Shown here: positions 24,708-35,429 of the stretch, one piece after another | How positions within the stretch are numbered: position 1 is the first letter of the stretch | Layout: every line of letters begins with the position of its first letter | DNA from: Grammothele lineata | Taxonomy: Eukaryota > Basidiomycota > Agaricomycetes > Polyporales > Polyporaceae | DNA: 64,000 nt | Assembly (NCBI GenBank): GCA_002150815.3 | Contig: NDFF03000043.1 | Location: forward strand, 496,001-560,000 | Direction of reading: 5' to 3' | Translations under genes and position numbers: made by a program | Notes under the pieces: generated by a model | Told to the model about the DNA's origin: nothing | What the model saw: the letters and a program-made list of their open reading frames with translations, nothing else | Database searches by the model: none

Positions 24708-25397
24708 ATGTCTGCTGTCCTACCGTCCACGCGCCGCGGTTGGTTTTATTATCTTTCGTCGGCAATGATTCTCGCCGTCGCTCTATATGCAAACATATTC
24801 GCCTACAAACATTCCCTCTCACTCCGCTTTAACGGAGGGACAGAGTGGAGGGAAGAAGACTTCAGCACGTATCATCCCACTCTGATACACTGCCTGCATT
24901 GGCTGACCGCCCCGTTAGCGTTCCTCGAGCGCGACTTCCCGCCCTCGCTCATCCCCTTCTCCCAGCATCCGCGCGACGCCGCGCTGGTCATCGAGGACAC
25001 CGTGCACTACCACCCGAACACCTCTGCCGAGTGGGCGTCGCTCTTCCCCGCGGGCTCTGGGGGCTTCGTCCGCCTCGGCCCTCGCGCGCGGCTCTTTGGG
25101 GTCTCGATGTTCCACCAGCTGCACTGTCTCGACAAGATGCGCCGCGCGGTCGTCGGCGCGCCGAGCAGCGAGTGGGAGAGCTGGCACACGCAGCACTGCC
25201 TGAACTATGTCCGGCAGATGCTCCTGTGTGCGGCGAACGTCCGCCTCGAGCCGGTCAAGGAGGCCGTGGGAGGCCCGGGCGAGGAGGAGTTGAAGGTGGA
25301 CGGGCTAGGTTTGGAGCATCGGTGCAGGGATTGGAGTATTCTTAGGGATGCCGCCGAGGAGAACTACGGGCATTGGCCCGCGGACGCGTACCCCTGA
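24708..25397 (+). CDS. UstYa-like (DUF3328) oxidase 1
   Basis: A member of the UstYa/DUF3328 family, whose characterised members catalyse oxidative cyclisation of ribosomal peptides (ustiloxin type) or other oxidations in fungal pathways. The model is one uninterrupted exon of 229 codons. An N-terminal membrane anchor lies at about residues 12-33 (FYYLSSAMILAVALYANIF). The two family HxxHC motifs are intact: HQLHC at about 136-140 and HTQHC at about 160-164. The spacing and context (FGVSMFHQLHCLDKMR, LNYVRQMLLC) are typical, as is the closing CRDW. An in-frame ATG at 24,648 would add 20 residues (MDDDDKYCS...), which look like leader, so I chose 24,708. The C-terminal half is GC-rich. It is followed in the same direction by a second family member. 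Confidence 0.9.
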   Translation: MSAVLPSTRRGWFYYLSSAMILAVALYANIFAYKHSLSLRFNGGTEWREEDFSTYHPTLIHCLHWLTAPLAFLERDFPPSLIPFSQHPRDAALVIEDTVHYHPNTSAEWASLFPAGSGGFVRLGPRARLFGVSMFHQLHCLDKMRRAVVGAPSSEWESWHTQHCLNYVRQMLLCAANVRLEPVKEAVGGPGEEELKVDGLGLEHRCRDWSILRDAAEENYGHWPADAYP

Positions 25398-25672
25398 CCG
25401 GGACCGGTGGTTGCGCTCGCTGAGTACGAGTTACATGTGTATAGTTTTGTGTAGTCCCCGAGACGCCCTGAGCGGCGCCGCGTAGAACCCGCATACAAAC
25501 TCCGCGAGCTGTACGAATACTATGTCAGAATCAAAGGACCGTTATGAGAGTGTCACGCACAGATCTCCCACGCATGCATTCTACTGCAAGTATTGAACCT
25601 AGTTTTTGAGACCGCGCTCATCCGGTCTGCTCATACTATCGAACTTCCACTGCAGTCCTCATCGCGCACGCA

Positions 25673-26386
25673 ATGCGCCATTCCCTCTCGCGTCCCCCGA
25701 GACTCTCTCATGGCCCCGTTGTACCCGTACTCCTGTTTGTGTCCCTCGTCCTCTTCATAACTGCTATAATCTCGACGGTGCACGGATGGGCAGTCAGCTC
25801 ATCGTCGCGGCAGACGTCTAGTACCCGGAAAACAATGAGCGATTACAGTGCGTTATCATTCAATTTAGTGCAGGTATGGAGATGCTGACTGGGACGACTG
25901 CCAGCGTACATTGAAGACGACTATCCAATGTACTATGACATCGACCTGGCAGACGTCTCCCTCACCCCGGAGAACACGATCCACTACCAGATCTTCACCG
26001 AAGACGCCGCACGCGAGTGGGGCTCCATCTTCCCCCCCGGCGGCGGGTTCGTCTACCTCGGGCCCCAACGACGGCCGTTCGGGCTCGCGCTCTTCCACCA
26101 GATGCACTGTCTCGCGCGCATCCGCCGCGCGATGAGCGTGCGGCAGTCGTCCGAGCACGTCCACCACTGCTTCAACTACCTCCGGCAGGCCATCCTCTGT
26201 GAGGCGAACCCGACCATCGAGCCCGTCATCCCGATACTCGGCCGGCGCAGCGTCAACGCGGAGATCCCGAGGACGTGTAGGGACTGGACGCAGGTGTACG
26301 AGCTGGCGGAGAGGAGCTACAACGAGACCATCGGCGGGCTCGAGGGAAGGGCGGAGGGGGAGATTCGTGTGCCTGTATTCGTGTAA
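25673..26386 (+). CDS. UstYa-like (DUF3328) oxidase 2
   Basis: A second UstYa/DUF3328 protein, 276 bases downstream of the first on the same strand. Exon 1 (25,673-25,847) encodes a basic N-terminus and a membrane segment (VVPVLLFVSLVLFITAIIST). An intron with GTGCGT donor joins exon 2 (25,905-26,386) to give 218 residues. Exon 2 begins YIEDDYPMYYDIDLADVSL, a common family entry, then TPENTIHYQIF, EWGSIFPPGGGFVYLGP and the HxxHC pair HQMHC and HVHHC. FNYLRQAILCEANPTIEP and CRDW close the domain. A predicted type II membrane topology would place the catalytic part in the secretory lumen. Pairs of UstYa-like proteins are typical of known cyclising systems (UstYa with UstYb), which makes this tandem noteworthy. 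Confidence 0.9.
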
Positions 26387-26801
26387 TTTCGTCCGCTAAG
26401 GTGAACGCGAGCGAGGGTCGGGAATAATACAGAAATGGGTTATTGTAACACGAAACTGGACCTCCGGCCAGCTGGAGAGCATCGAGAAGTCATGGAGGAG
26501 TGACATGTGAACACGAGACGACGACGGACGTATCAGGGTTCCCAATGCAAGCGGCTGCATGTGTACCATATCTGGGCACATATGTATATCTTCAGGAGCT
26601 CAATCGAATTGATCATACAAGCGGCACAGGGCGCGCTCTTTCGGAACGAGACGGCTTCTGCTGCCCCTCAGAGAAGTAGCCACAGGTTGCGGAGATGTCG
26701 CCGTCGCCGGAATCATATAACTTGGCTCGAAACGAGGTGCATTTCAGTCTCACCCGGGACTGCCGCCTGCCACCCACTCGCCCAGTTCACTTCGCCTCAC
26801 C
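26387..26801. other. Intergenic, probable promoter of the peptide gene
   Basis: About 415 bases between the second UstYa-like gene and the small secreted peptide gene. No supported coding frame is seen. Confidence 0.45.
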
Positions 26802-27084
26802 ATGCGCTTCGCCGTGATCTTTATGTGCTTCCTCACCGCAGTGTTGGCAGCTCCAGCTGGTGAGTTGCCCCCACTGTGGATCGGAAGGACTGGAACACGT
26901 AGCGCTGACGGCGTGCCCAGCCAATCCCGCAGAAGCGGAAGCTGTTGCAAAGCGTCAAGGGGACGAGGACGACGGCGTTGGCTGGTTCGTCGCCGTCCCC
27001 GCCCTCATGAGCCCGGCGCCGCTCAACATCAACGCCGTCATTCCCGGAATCCCTTGCAAGGACAAGAAGCAGTGGTATGAATGA
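26802..27084 (+). CDS. Small secreted peptide with a Kex2-type site; possible modified-peptide precursor
   Basis: Two exons (26,802-26,859 and 26,921-27,084; GTGAGT donor, CCCAG acceptor) encode 73 residues. Residues 1-19 (MRFAVIFMCFLTAVLAAPA) are a clear signal peptide. A short acidic pro-region (NPAEAEAVA) ends in Lys30-Arg31, a Kex2-type site. The 42-residue remainder starts QGDEDDGVGWFVAVPALMSP and ends CKDKKQWYE, with one cysteine, two tryptophans and one tyrosine. No core repeats are seen, unlike ustiloxin or phomopsin precursors. The gene is the next one downstream of two UstYa-like oxidases, the main reason to consider it a substrate. Odd: 30-100 bases past the stop, another frame has a cysteine-dense stretch (VCDADSECCAHDG), so the true 3' end may differ. 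It could simply be an ordinary small secreted protein. Confidence 0.6.
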
Positions 27085-27952
27085 CGCACGATCCATGGTT
27101 ACTATGTTTTCTGACGTTTGCGACGCAGACTCTGAGTGTTGTGCGCACGACGGCGCCGCCGCCGCTCTATATCCATACCAGAACTGTATGATTCGGATCC
27201 CGGGATGGTGGCCGGAGCGATGTTGGGGTGTCCTAAGCCTGTTGATGTGATGTCAGATTACATATGTTGGAGTGTTCTCTACCATTTTCTGCGATGTCGA
27301 ATGCATACGAACCTGTTCAAACAAAGAGCAATCCTATCATAGTCCTTGCAAGTCTTGAAAGAGTCGTAAGCGCGCTAAGCTCGTCTGCTCGCTCCCGTCC
27401 CGGGATCACCCGAACAAGTGGTTACGTAATTGGAACAGCGGTGATCAATTTGAAGAGCGCAAGCGCTTACACTCCTTCTATCGTGCCAGTGCCCGCAGCG
27501 CTTCCGTGCGATACTCGACGTCTATGCCTCGGTCCTCGTGGCAGCACATGAGCTGCGGTATGTCTAGAGTTCGAACTCTCATCTTCCTGACTGAACTCTT
27601 GGATAGGGAACCTCTCGATCGATACATTGCTCGCCGAGCACATCGGCGACGTGCGGCGCCGTAGACGCGCGGAGGGACTGCTTCTTTCTTCGCTTGGTGA
27701 CTTGCCGTCTCGACACGCCTGTGGGTGCAGAGAGCCACCCTTTGCCCTCGATCATGAGCCACGCAGCTTCACAGCCTTCCTTCCGGCGGCTCGGCCGATA
27801 TCTCTCGGCGCCGCCGTCTCTCGGCCCTAATGCTGCCACCCGGATGAGAAAAGACGTCTAGAAGTCATTTTGCCAGGCCGGCAGCAAAGAAGTTGTTTGG
27901 GTGACGGGCGATGGTGAGCGGTCGCTCTGCATGAACCTTCTGTCGCTCTCGT
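27085..27952. other. Intergenic with a cysteine-rich frame at its start
   Basis: At about 27,115-27,250 one plus-strand frame reads VCDADSECCAHDG followed by LYPYQNC, which resembles a disulfide-rich secreted domain. It is not in frame with the peptide gene just upstream. The only visible acceptor (CGACGCAG, 27,121-27,128) paired with the GTATGA donor at 27,075 yields an immediate stop. The rest, to the MFS start, shows nothing coding. Confidence 0.4.
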
Positions 27953-30064
27953 ATGGAGAGTGCGCATACGTCTCCTGCCTCCTCGTTCGCGTCTCCCACC
28001 GTCCCCATGCCTGACCCAATCCCCCAGCCATCGCCCTATGAGCCGTCTCCTCCCAAGACGATTTCGTTCTGGCTCTCACTGTTAGCCATTACTATTGCGA
28101 CGTTCCTTGCCGCGCTCGACACGGTCCGTCGCTACTCACCTGCTTGCTTTTGTCGACGAGCTGATGCTTCCTCCTTGTTCTCAGAGTGCTGTCTCTACAG
28201 CTCTACCCACCATCATCAACCACTTCCAAGGCCAGCAGTTTGTATGGATTGGTTCTGCTTACACTCTCGCCGGCGTCGCCTTCCTGCCGCTCTCTGGCCA
28301 CTTCGCGAACCTCTTCGGCCGCCGGCCCATCCTCCTAGCCGGACTGACGCTCTTCGCTCTCGGAAGCGCCCTCTGTGGTGCTGCATCGAGCATGGCCATG
28401 CTCATCGGTGGAAGGAGTGAGTACTATCGCTGTTGTGATTGAGCGACATAGACTTACTGCAACGATGTCGTAGCCGTGCAAGGTCTCGGATCGGGCGTGA
28501 TCCTTGCGCTGACAGAGATCATCCTCGCCGACCTAGTGCCGTTGCGTGAGCGGGGTGCTTACCAAGGCGTTATCGGCCTCATATGGTCGATCGCCTCCAT
28601 CATCGGCCCTCTCGTAGGCGGAGCCTTCGCACAAAGGCAAGACTGGACGTGGCGCGGTCTTTTCTGTGAGTATGGCAAGCTGTCTATTGTGATATTCGGC
28701 ATAGCTGAGCGCATATACAGACTTGAACTTACCGCTAACGGGCATCTCGATGATCCTATGCCTTCTTTTCCTCAACCTGAAGACACCTCATGAGCCGTTC
28801 TCACAACGCTTCCGCCGCATTGACTGGATGTAGGTCGTCCCGTCTTTCTGGATGTCATCGAACCCATATTAATTGCGTTCCAGCGGCAACATCCTCATCA
28901 TCGGCAGCACGACCTCTGCTCTGCTCGGCCTCACTTGGGGTGGTGTCCAGTTCCCTTGGGGTTCTGCTCAAGTCCTCGCGCCGCTGATTGTCGGATTCGT
29001 TGGCATCTTCGCTTGGGTCGCCTACGAAATCACGGTTCCGCTCGAACCAACCATTCCATTCCGCCTGCTCACCAACCGGACGACCATCAGTGGATACCTG
29101 GGCACTGGTCTTCACGGGTTCATCATAGCCGCAGCGCTCTGTAAGCACCTTCCGGTTCCACGAAGCGTCTACCCTTCCGCTCACCGCGTCCTACTTTTCG
29201 CAGTTTACCTGCCCGTGTACTTCCAGGCGTGTAAAGACTCGTCTCCGGTTGGCAGCGGCGTCAACGTGCTGCCCTACAGTTTGTCAATCGCCCCGTTCGC
29301 GATCGTGGCGGGGGGGACAGCCACGGCGATGAACAAGTACAAACCACAGAACGTGATCGCGTGGGCGTGCATCGTCATCGGTATGGGTCTTCAGAGCACC
29401 CTCCACGCGGACAGCGCGACACGGAACTGGATTGGGTTTCAAATCATCCCCGGGATTGGGCTCGGCATGCTGGTGAGTGCGCCGCTCTGGCTCGTGGGCG
29501 CGCCACAGCTGATGTCCGTGCAGTTCACTGCGACGACGTTCCCCATCCTCGCGCCTCTCCCTGTAGAGCTCAACGCAAGCGCGCTCTCGTTCTTCATCTT
29601 CGTGCGCACGTTCTTCCAGGTAAGCGTATTCACGGCCTCGCGAGGTGCCTTTCCTCTATTCCCGTGCTCCGCTAACACCATCTCCCCTATCTAAGGCGTG
29701 GGGCATCACAGTCGGCGCGACCGTCCTCCAGAACCAGCTCCAATCCCGCCTCCCGCAAGAGTTCCTGCAACGGCTCCCCTCGGGCGTCGAGATCTCGTAC
29801 GCCGCCATCCCACAGATCCGCACGCTCTCGGAGCCGCTCAAGGACGAGGTCCGCGCAGCGTTCGCGGGCGCGCTCGACGTGCTCTGGGAGGTCATGATCG
29901 CCATTGCCGGGGCCGGCTTCCTCTCCGCGTGGCTCATGCGTGAAGTCGGCCTGCAGCAGGTCACGGACGACAACTGGGGCCTGGACGAGAAGCACGCGCC
30001 CAAGGAGGGTGCGGGCGCTGGCGCGGCCGCGGGCGAGGAGGCCGTCGAGTTGAATAAGGTCTGA
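27953..30064 (+). CDS. DHA2-type MFS exporter 1
   Basis: A 14-helix proton-driven exporter of the drug:H+ antiporter-2 type, probably in the plasma membrane or vesicles. The soluble N-terminus is Pro/Ser-rich. Helix 1 holds FLAALDT, followed after an intron by SAVSTALPTIINHF (motif C region). GHFANLFGRRPILLAG is motif A. QGLGSGVILALTEIILADLV and IIGPLVGGAFAQR follow, then a YLPVYFQACKDSSPVGSGVN loop and AWGITVGATVLQNQLQSRLP. The C-terminus is Ala/Gly-rich and cytoplasmic, ending VELNKV. At 29,473-29,523 a 51-nt GT-AG intron has no stop and keeps the frame; splicing it makes GLGML join FTATTFPILAP, as in the sister exporters. The substrate is unknown. It lies downstream of the UstYa/peptide genes in the same direction and could export their product (inference). 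Confidence 0.9.
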
Positions 30065-30912
30065 ACGGACGACCCGGCCGGGGTGCGGCGGGTCTCGATA
30101 GTGTTTGGGGGGTGTAGGGGCCCGTGCTTCGATACTGTGTCTGCCGTTTTGATTTCTCTCAATAGGATTCGATTCTTTGCCTCGGGCTTGTTCGCGGAGC
30201 GGATGGGCGGTCGGTCTCTGCGTGTAATGCGCTTCTCAGGGTTTAAATGAATAAAGAAAGTTTCCATAATCTATGGAGCGAAGGGGGATAGAGCGTGGCG
30301 CTCGGTCGCAGTGCCCTGACACCGGTGCTTAGAACAGGAGGCTCTGTACGGGAAGCTCGGCCATCCGATGGACACGATGCGGTCTACGAGCGCTGCGTGC
30401 GCATGAGTGTGAGTGTAGGTTAGATACGGCGTTAAATTGCTAGGGGTCGCAAGGGAAACGACACGAATTCGACGGCGGCGGCGCCCATCTTCATTGCTAG
30501 AAGCTCCTTCTTCCGCTACTACCGCATGTCCGTGCGAGGGCGCTGCGCTGTAGGGATAGCGCATGCTCCCGTGTCTCACTGAGGCACGTTCTCTCGTACG
30601 AGGGATTCCATGACTTCCGGGATCTTCATTGAATGCCGGCCCGCGGCGCAAGCGGGAAGTAATTCCCATGCTGTGCGTGAGCCGACTGAAGTTCATCTTG
30701 CCGCTACGAATGTCCGGCTCTTCGGATGTACATCCGAGTGAGGACTAAGACCGGATAGCGCAAACCTTCCTTCAGCACGGACGCTCGACGGGTGGCAGAT
30801 GCAGACGGCTTCTTTCACTAAGATAGCTACGTAGGTCACAGCGGGGCGCCGCCGAGGGAACGCGTTGTACACGTATAGCGCATACGAGAACCTACAGAGG
30901 CACTTCCTGAGC
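30065..30912. other. Convergent intergenic, no gene recognised
   Basis: About 850 bases between the converging MFS exporter and the single-pass membrane protein gene. Short frames only. Confidence 0.45.
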
Positions 30913-31907
30913 TTACTCCGGAATACAGTTCAGCGCCTCGTACTGCGTGATCCTGAACCCTGTCTTGTTCAACGATGCCGCCGACGCCGCTGCGAAGAAG
31001 AACCAGAGTTAACGACCTGCTCGCACGCGCTGGGGGACAAACAGAGCCTGAGACGGTGTCACGCGAAACCACTCACTTAGGCTCGTCACGCCCTCGAGGG
31101 GAATCACGACCTCGCAGTCCTCCTTGGGGCAGCGCCATTCGAAGAAGACGTGCGAGCGCCCGGGGCAGTAGAACGGGCGCGAAGTGCTTTCCATCCCCGG
31201 GACGAAGGGAAGCCTGCCGAGCGGCACGCCCTGCCCGCGGCCGGCGGCGTCGGGCGAGGGGAGGAGGAAGACATCGATGTCGACTGTGCTCTCTGGGTCG
31301 TCGCCCATGCGCCGGCCGCTGAGCGTGCAGTTCTCGAGCCCGTGGTCGGGGACGTAGACGTCGACGACGGCGCGGATCTGTAGGCCCCTCTCGGTGGTCA
31401 GAAATCAGGTAGTACTCTGTCTGTGGGGGGGAGAAGACGCACGGGGCCACCGAACTTGAGGGTCGTCTTGTCGTCCGGGGCGTGCACGCGGCGGAGGTCC
31501 GCGCGCGGTCCGTCGCGGGCGTCGTATGTGGAAAATGACTTGGGGAAGGTGCCGCGGCTGCGGCAGTATGGCGGGTCGAATCTGACTTTGTCGAGGCCGA
31601 GGTATACACTGGGACGTTTCAGAGGGCTGTCTTCCCTGTATCCATCCAGGTTTATGGGGACGCGGGCAAGGGATGCGGTGGAGGACGCGGAGAGGAAAGT
31701 GAGGTTGACGGCGGAAAGGACGAGGGAGAAGAGAGACGTGTAGACGAGTGCACGCCATGCCGTTGCGTCTGAGACACCGAAGAAACGTGAGCGACGAGAG
31801 GGTAGGGTGCCCAGGGAGGGAGGCTGATCGTCATAGTCGAACTCCTCGACGGTCGAGTCCGGCGATGGAGACGTTGGAAGACGACTGTAAGGTTGCTCGC
31901 GCGGCAT
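30913..31907 (-). CDS. Single-pass membrane protein of unknown function
   Basis: Read on the minus strand. The cytosolic N-terminus MPREQPYSRLPTSPSPDSTV is acidic and Ser/Pro-rich (EEFDYDDQPP) and leads to one transmembrane helix (ALVYTSLFSLVLSAVNLTFL). The outer part has RPSVYLGLDKVRFDP, FSTYDARDGP and TTLKFGGP. After an intron it continues IRAVVDVYVPDHGLENCTLS and STVDIDVFLLPSP, with ECC-like spacing in FYCPGRSHVFFEWRCPKEDC. The last intron (GTGAGT donor) joins EGVTSL to TASAASLNKTGFRITQYEAL and the end NCIPE at 30,913. The layout matches a large basidiomycete family of type II membrane proteins, some annotated as But2-like, but I cannot confirm that domain. An upstream in-frame ATG at 32,039 is possible; I prefer 31,907 because the family usually starts with a short Ser/Pro-rich tail. 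Confidence 0.72.
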
Positions 31908-33257
31908 GTCCGCTATCTCTGCTGGTTGGCACAAAGGGCAAGAGGTGGCAAAGGGCTTGGGTGTAAGTGCACGACTCGAAAATATGGTTTGATGAGTCAC
32001 ACGTGTCTCTGTAGAACCTGAATGCGTACGTTGTGACACGACCGGGAGTCGAAAAGGAGCCGAGGAAGACAGTGACCGTGCATGCGGTAATGTCTACTCT
32101 GTGAGAGCTAAGTTGCTGAGATCCGTCTCCTTCGAAGTAGACGTGTCATTGTGCCGTAGCGACCGTCGTCATACTGACTCTGTAGCACCTGTCTCCGTCA
32201 GGATGTCCTTCGACCATCTGGAAGCATGGCCAGAGTACTTAGTACGGTACCTGAGGTGTAATAGATCAATCTGTTGCAGATGATAGATGACCAAGGATGC
32301 GTTGCACGTCGAGAATCGTCGTGTGTAAAACCAGCAGCTAGAATGGAAGATGCATCGGATTTTGAAGCAAGGCCGCTCACCATAGTCGCGTCCCGACAGG
32401 AGTCACGTGCGCCGGAGTCCGTGTGAACGGTGACGTATGGCTTCGAGACGCCTACGTGCGAGACACGCTGTGCAACGTCCAACCCGATGTTTCTGCATAC
32501 TGACTGGCAAAAGCGGAAGGTTCAGGTGAAACAGCTGTTTCTTGCATATCTTTCACCGCCGCACCAACAATTGGCTATATGGAGTAAGTGCGTTCCCTGA
32601 GAGAGCGGAATCTAATCGAGAGCTCAACATGATTTCGTCAGCGGTAGCAGTAGCGGGGTTCAACTTTCGTCAGACAAATGTTGCCGCACTATTCTGATCA
32701 CAAAATTTGCGGGCATTGACTCACCCAGCGAGAGGTGAAAACGAACGTGTGAAGGTTTGCTGCGCACGTGGTAAGATATGCTCCTACATCTGTGGTAGCC
32801 ATTTGAGCATTCACCCTGCGTCCCAGTCTTCTTCTCATCCGATTATTGCACCCCGTTTCCTCGTATTCATAGATATCGGCCTATGCAAGCCACGTAAACG
32901 TCCACAGGTGTACCCGGTGCGGAATGAGGACAGCTCCGGCGGAGCACCTGCTCTGGGCGGCGAACATCTGTCTCGAGTTCATCAGAATCGGCTGTCTGTC
33001 GGGGGAAAGTGGCGGTCGTCTGAGATTAGCCGCCATCTTCACCATAGTTCTCTTCATCTACCTCTTATTATACGTGAGTGACTGGGCAGTATCAATAACG
33101 CAGTGCTGTGCAGCTAGGTTGAGCGCTGTAAACGCAGGACGGGTTATTAGGTTTGAGGGGATCACGCGCTGATATCTGACTGTACGATCCCCAGCTGTCT
33201 CCTTTTCCATAAACCTTCCCTCTCTCGAGCAGCTCTTTCGCCTTCGATACACTCACC
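31908..33257. other. Divergent intergenic, no gene recognised
   Basis: About 1.35 kb between divergently transcribed genes. Frames up to 124 codons (32,707-33,081) have no family signature. It probably contains both promoters. Confidence 0.45.
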
Positions 33258-35429
33258 ATGGAGCGTGCTATTGCTAACATGACTCAAGCCACGCCCATCA
33301 GCTCTCCTCCTCCTCCTCTTACAGAGACATATGGTGCATTCCTCGTTGCAACGTTTATCTCACTCGTGTAAGTTTCCACATAATGACCGTTTATCCCTCT
33401 CTCAAGTTTCTCTCAGACTGTACGGGACAATTTTGCTTCAAGCCTACCGGTACACTCGTCTTTTCCCTACCGACACTGTATTTATTCGTACGCTAGTGCG
33501 TATTTCTTGCCGGTTTGCACTCACTTTGACTAAGCCTGTCTTAAGGTGATATCTGTGATGTGAGTCGAGAATCTTTGTGAGAGAACCCGTGGATTGAGCA
33601 TAGTGACATGACAGGACACTCGAAACGGCCCATTCTGCCATGACCATACACACGTGGTGAGTCAGAAACCGAGACTGGCGCCACGCTAAACGCTGAATTT
33701 CCGCAAAGCTATTACTATCTTGTTACTCACTACTCAGATCAATCATTCCTAGAGAAGGGTGTCTGGCAAGTCATGTTCCGTGATTTTCCCCTTTGTTCTG
33801 CAGAGGCTAACATTAACCCTCGACCAGGTCACTAACGGTGTGTGCTCACGGGTGCATGACGACCGTTAGTATCTATGCTGATGTGTTGTTCGGGATCGTT
33901 CGGTAGTACGGACCAGTTCTCATCGTAAGCCTTTGGGACGTCATCATACTGTACTTGCTGACTGACCTCAACTCAAGGGCGTTATTGATGTCCTAGTACA
34001 GCTGTACGTGTACAGTCTATGTTTGTGGATGACGCCTTAAGTTATGGTAATGTGCAGATTCTTCGCGCGTCGGGTGTTTCTCAGTGAGTCGTTCTTCCCT
34101 TCCAATTCTATGTGTTCCTGATGGTTGTAAAGTTGGCCCCAAATACATGATCGCGGCGACTGTTGCTGTAGGATGAACTGTTTACTGCAATTACATATAG
34201 CTGATATTAAGTAAATCTAGATGTTCTTCTACCTCGCGCAACTAGGTGAGAGTTTCTTTGATTCTTCGCTCGGACCTTCATGAATAGCTCCCCTAGGTAT
34301 ATCATCGGGTGAGTCATCTATGCACACAGTAACTTCGCACAATTATTCATCCTGCCCAACTACCGGAAGCTGCGATATGGGTCGGGTAGGTTCAAACGAT
34401 ATTAAATTCGGATCCTGGTTGTGACAGCTTGCGTTATAGGGTCCATATCAAGTCGTTATCAGATTTGACTCAAGTTACGGTGAGTCTGGCACTATTTACC
34501 ACATTTCGTAGCTAATCCCTCCCCAGCGTATCGTCGCCGCCTCATTTGTCACTGCAACAGTCGGCGACACGATCCTCATGGCTGTACTTTTTTATGTCAT
34601 ATGGTACAGCCGCAGAGGACTCTCGCGGTAAGCCGGAAGCGGACTGCATATATAAATCTACTCATGTATGCATATCAAGCTGTGACACCGTGATCGATCT
34701 ATTCGGAACATACGTCGTCAACACCGGTACGCGGACCTTCTATCGTGTTTACGCCTTCCTCTAACTCGTGTGAAGGATTCTTACACAGGTACCACCTCGC
34801 ATTTCGTCATGATAAAGATAGAACTCATGAATTGCATGGTAGCTTCCTTAACCTTGCCGCTTTGATTGTCGTAAGTACATGAGAGCCTTCCTTCTCGAAT
34901 CTCTGATGAAGTACTACTTCCCGTAGGCGCTGTCGCTCCCGCAGTTCCTAATTCACAGTGGTATCAACATAGTGACAACCAGAGGTGCGCCCGCCTTGTA
35001 ACATCATCGCTGTCTAATGAGCTAAACAAATTATTCCTTAGTCTATGCTATCACCCTCCTCGCGGTGTGCGTAGATACATGCCACTGTCTCATAGTTATC
35101 GTTATAACTTACATGGATTTATAGCTTGAATTCCCGGCAACTCAGCATGAGTCAAGGGCTGGAAGTCTTCGGTGGCCCCTCTCTTGGCTTGAACATCATC
35201 TCACGCGCGCATCAACTCGCCACTCGGGAGCGTTGGAATGTCCCTCAAGTAAGTCTGAGAACTTGATCTAGTATGTGGGACATCCTATCATATGGTTTTG
35301 CGTCAATCTCAGGCACCAGATTCGTCCGAGCCAGCGGTAATCAACATCAAAGTTACTACCGAAAGAGAGGGTGATGGAGAGCTGGGCCGTAAGGGTAAGG
35401 AGGATGAGATATCGTTGCCGTCAACGTAG
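33258..35429 (+). CDS. DUF6534 family membrane protein C
   Basis: A polytopic membrane protein of unknown function spread over about a dozen short exons. Exon 1 (from the ATG at 33,258) encodes a Pro-rich N-terminus and TYGAFLVATFISLV. A GTAAGT intron then leads to LYGTILLQAYRYTRLFPTDT, the family signature. Later exons give SFVTATVGDTILMAVLFYVI with WYSRRG, then IDLFGTYVVNTG and VYAITLLA joined to LNSRQLSMSQGLEVFGG. The last exon is APDSSEPAVINIKVTTEREG, ending EDEISLPST at 35,429. The VINIKVTTE tail resembles the VIDVRVTTE tails of genes D and E. Small exons between 33,560 and 34,500 were not all resolved, but splice sites are abundant and I see no disabling break. Confidence 0.8.
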
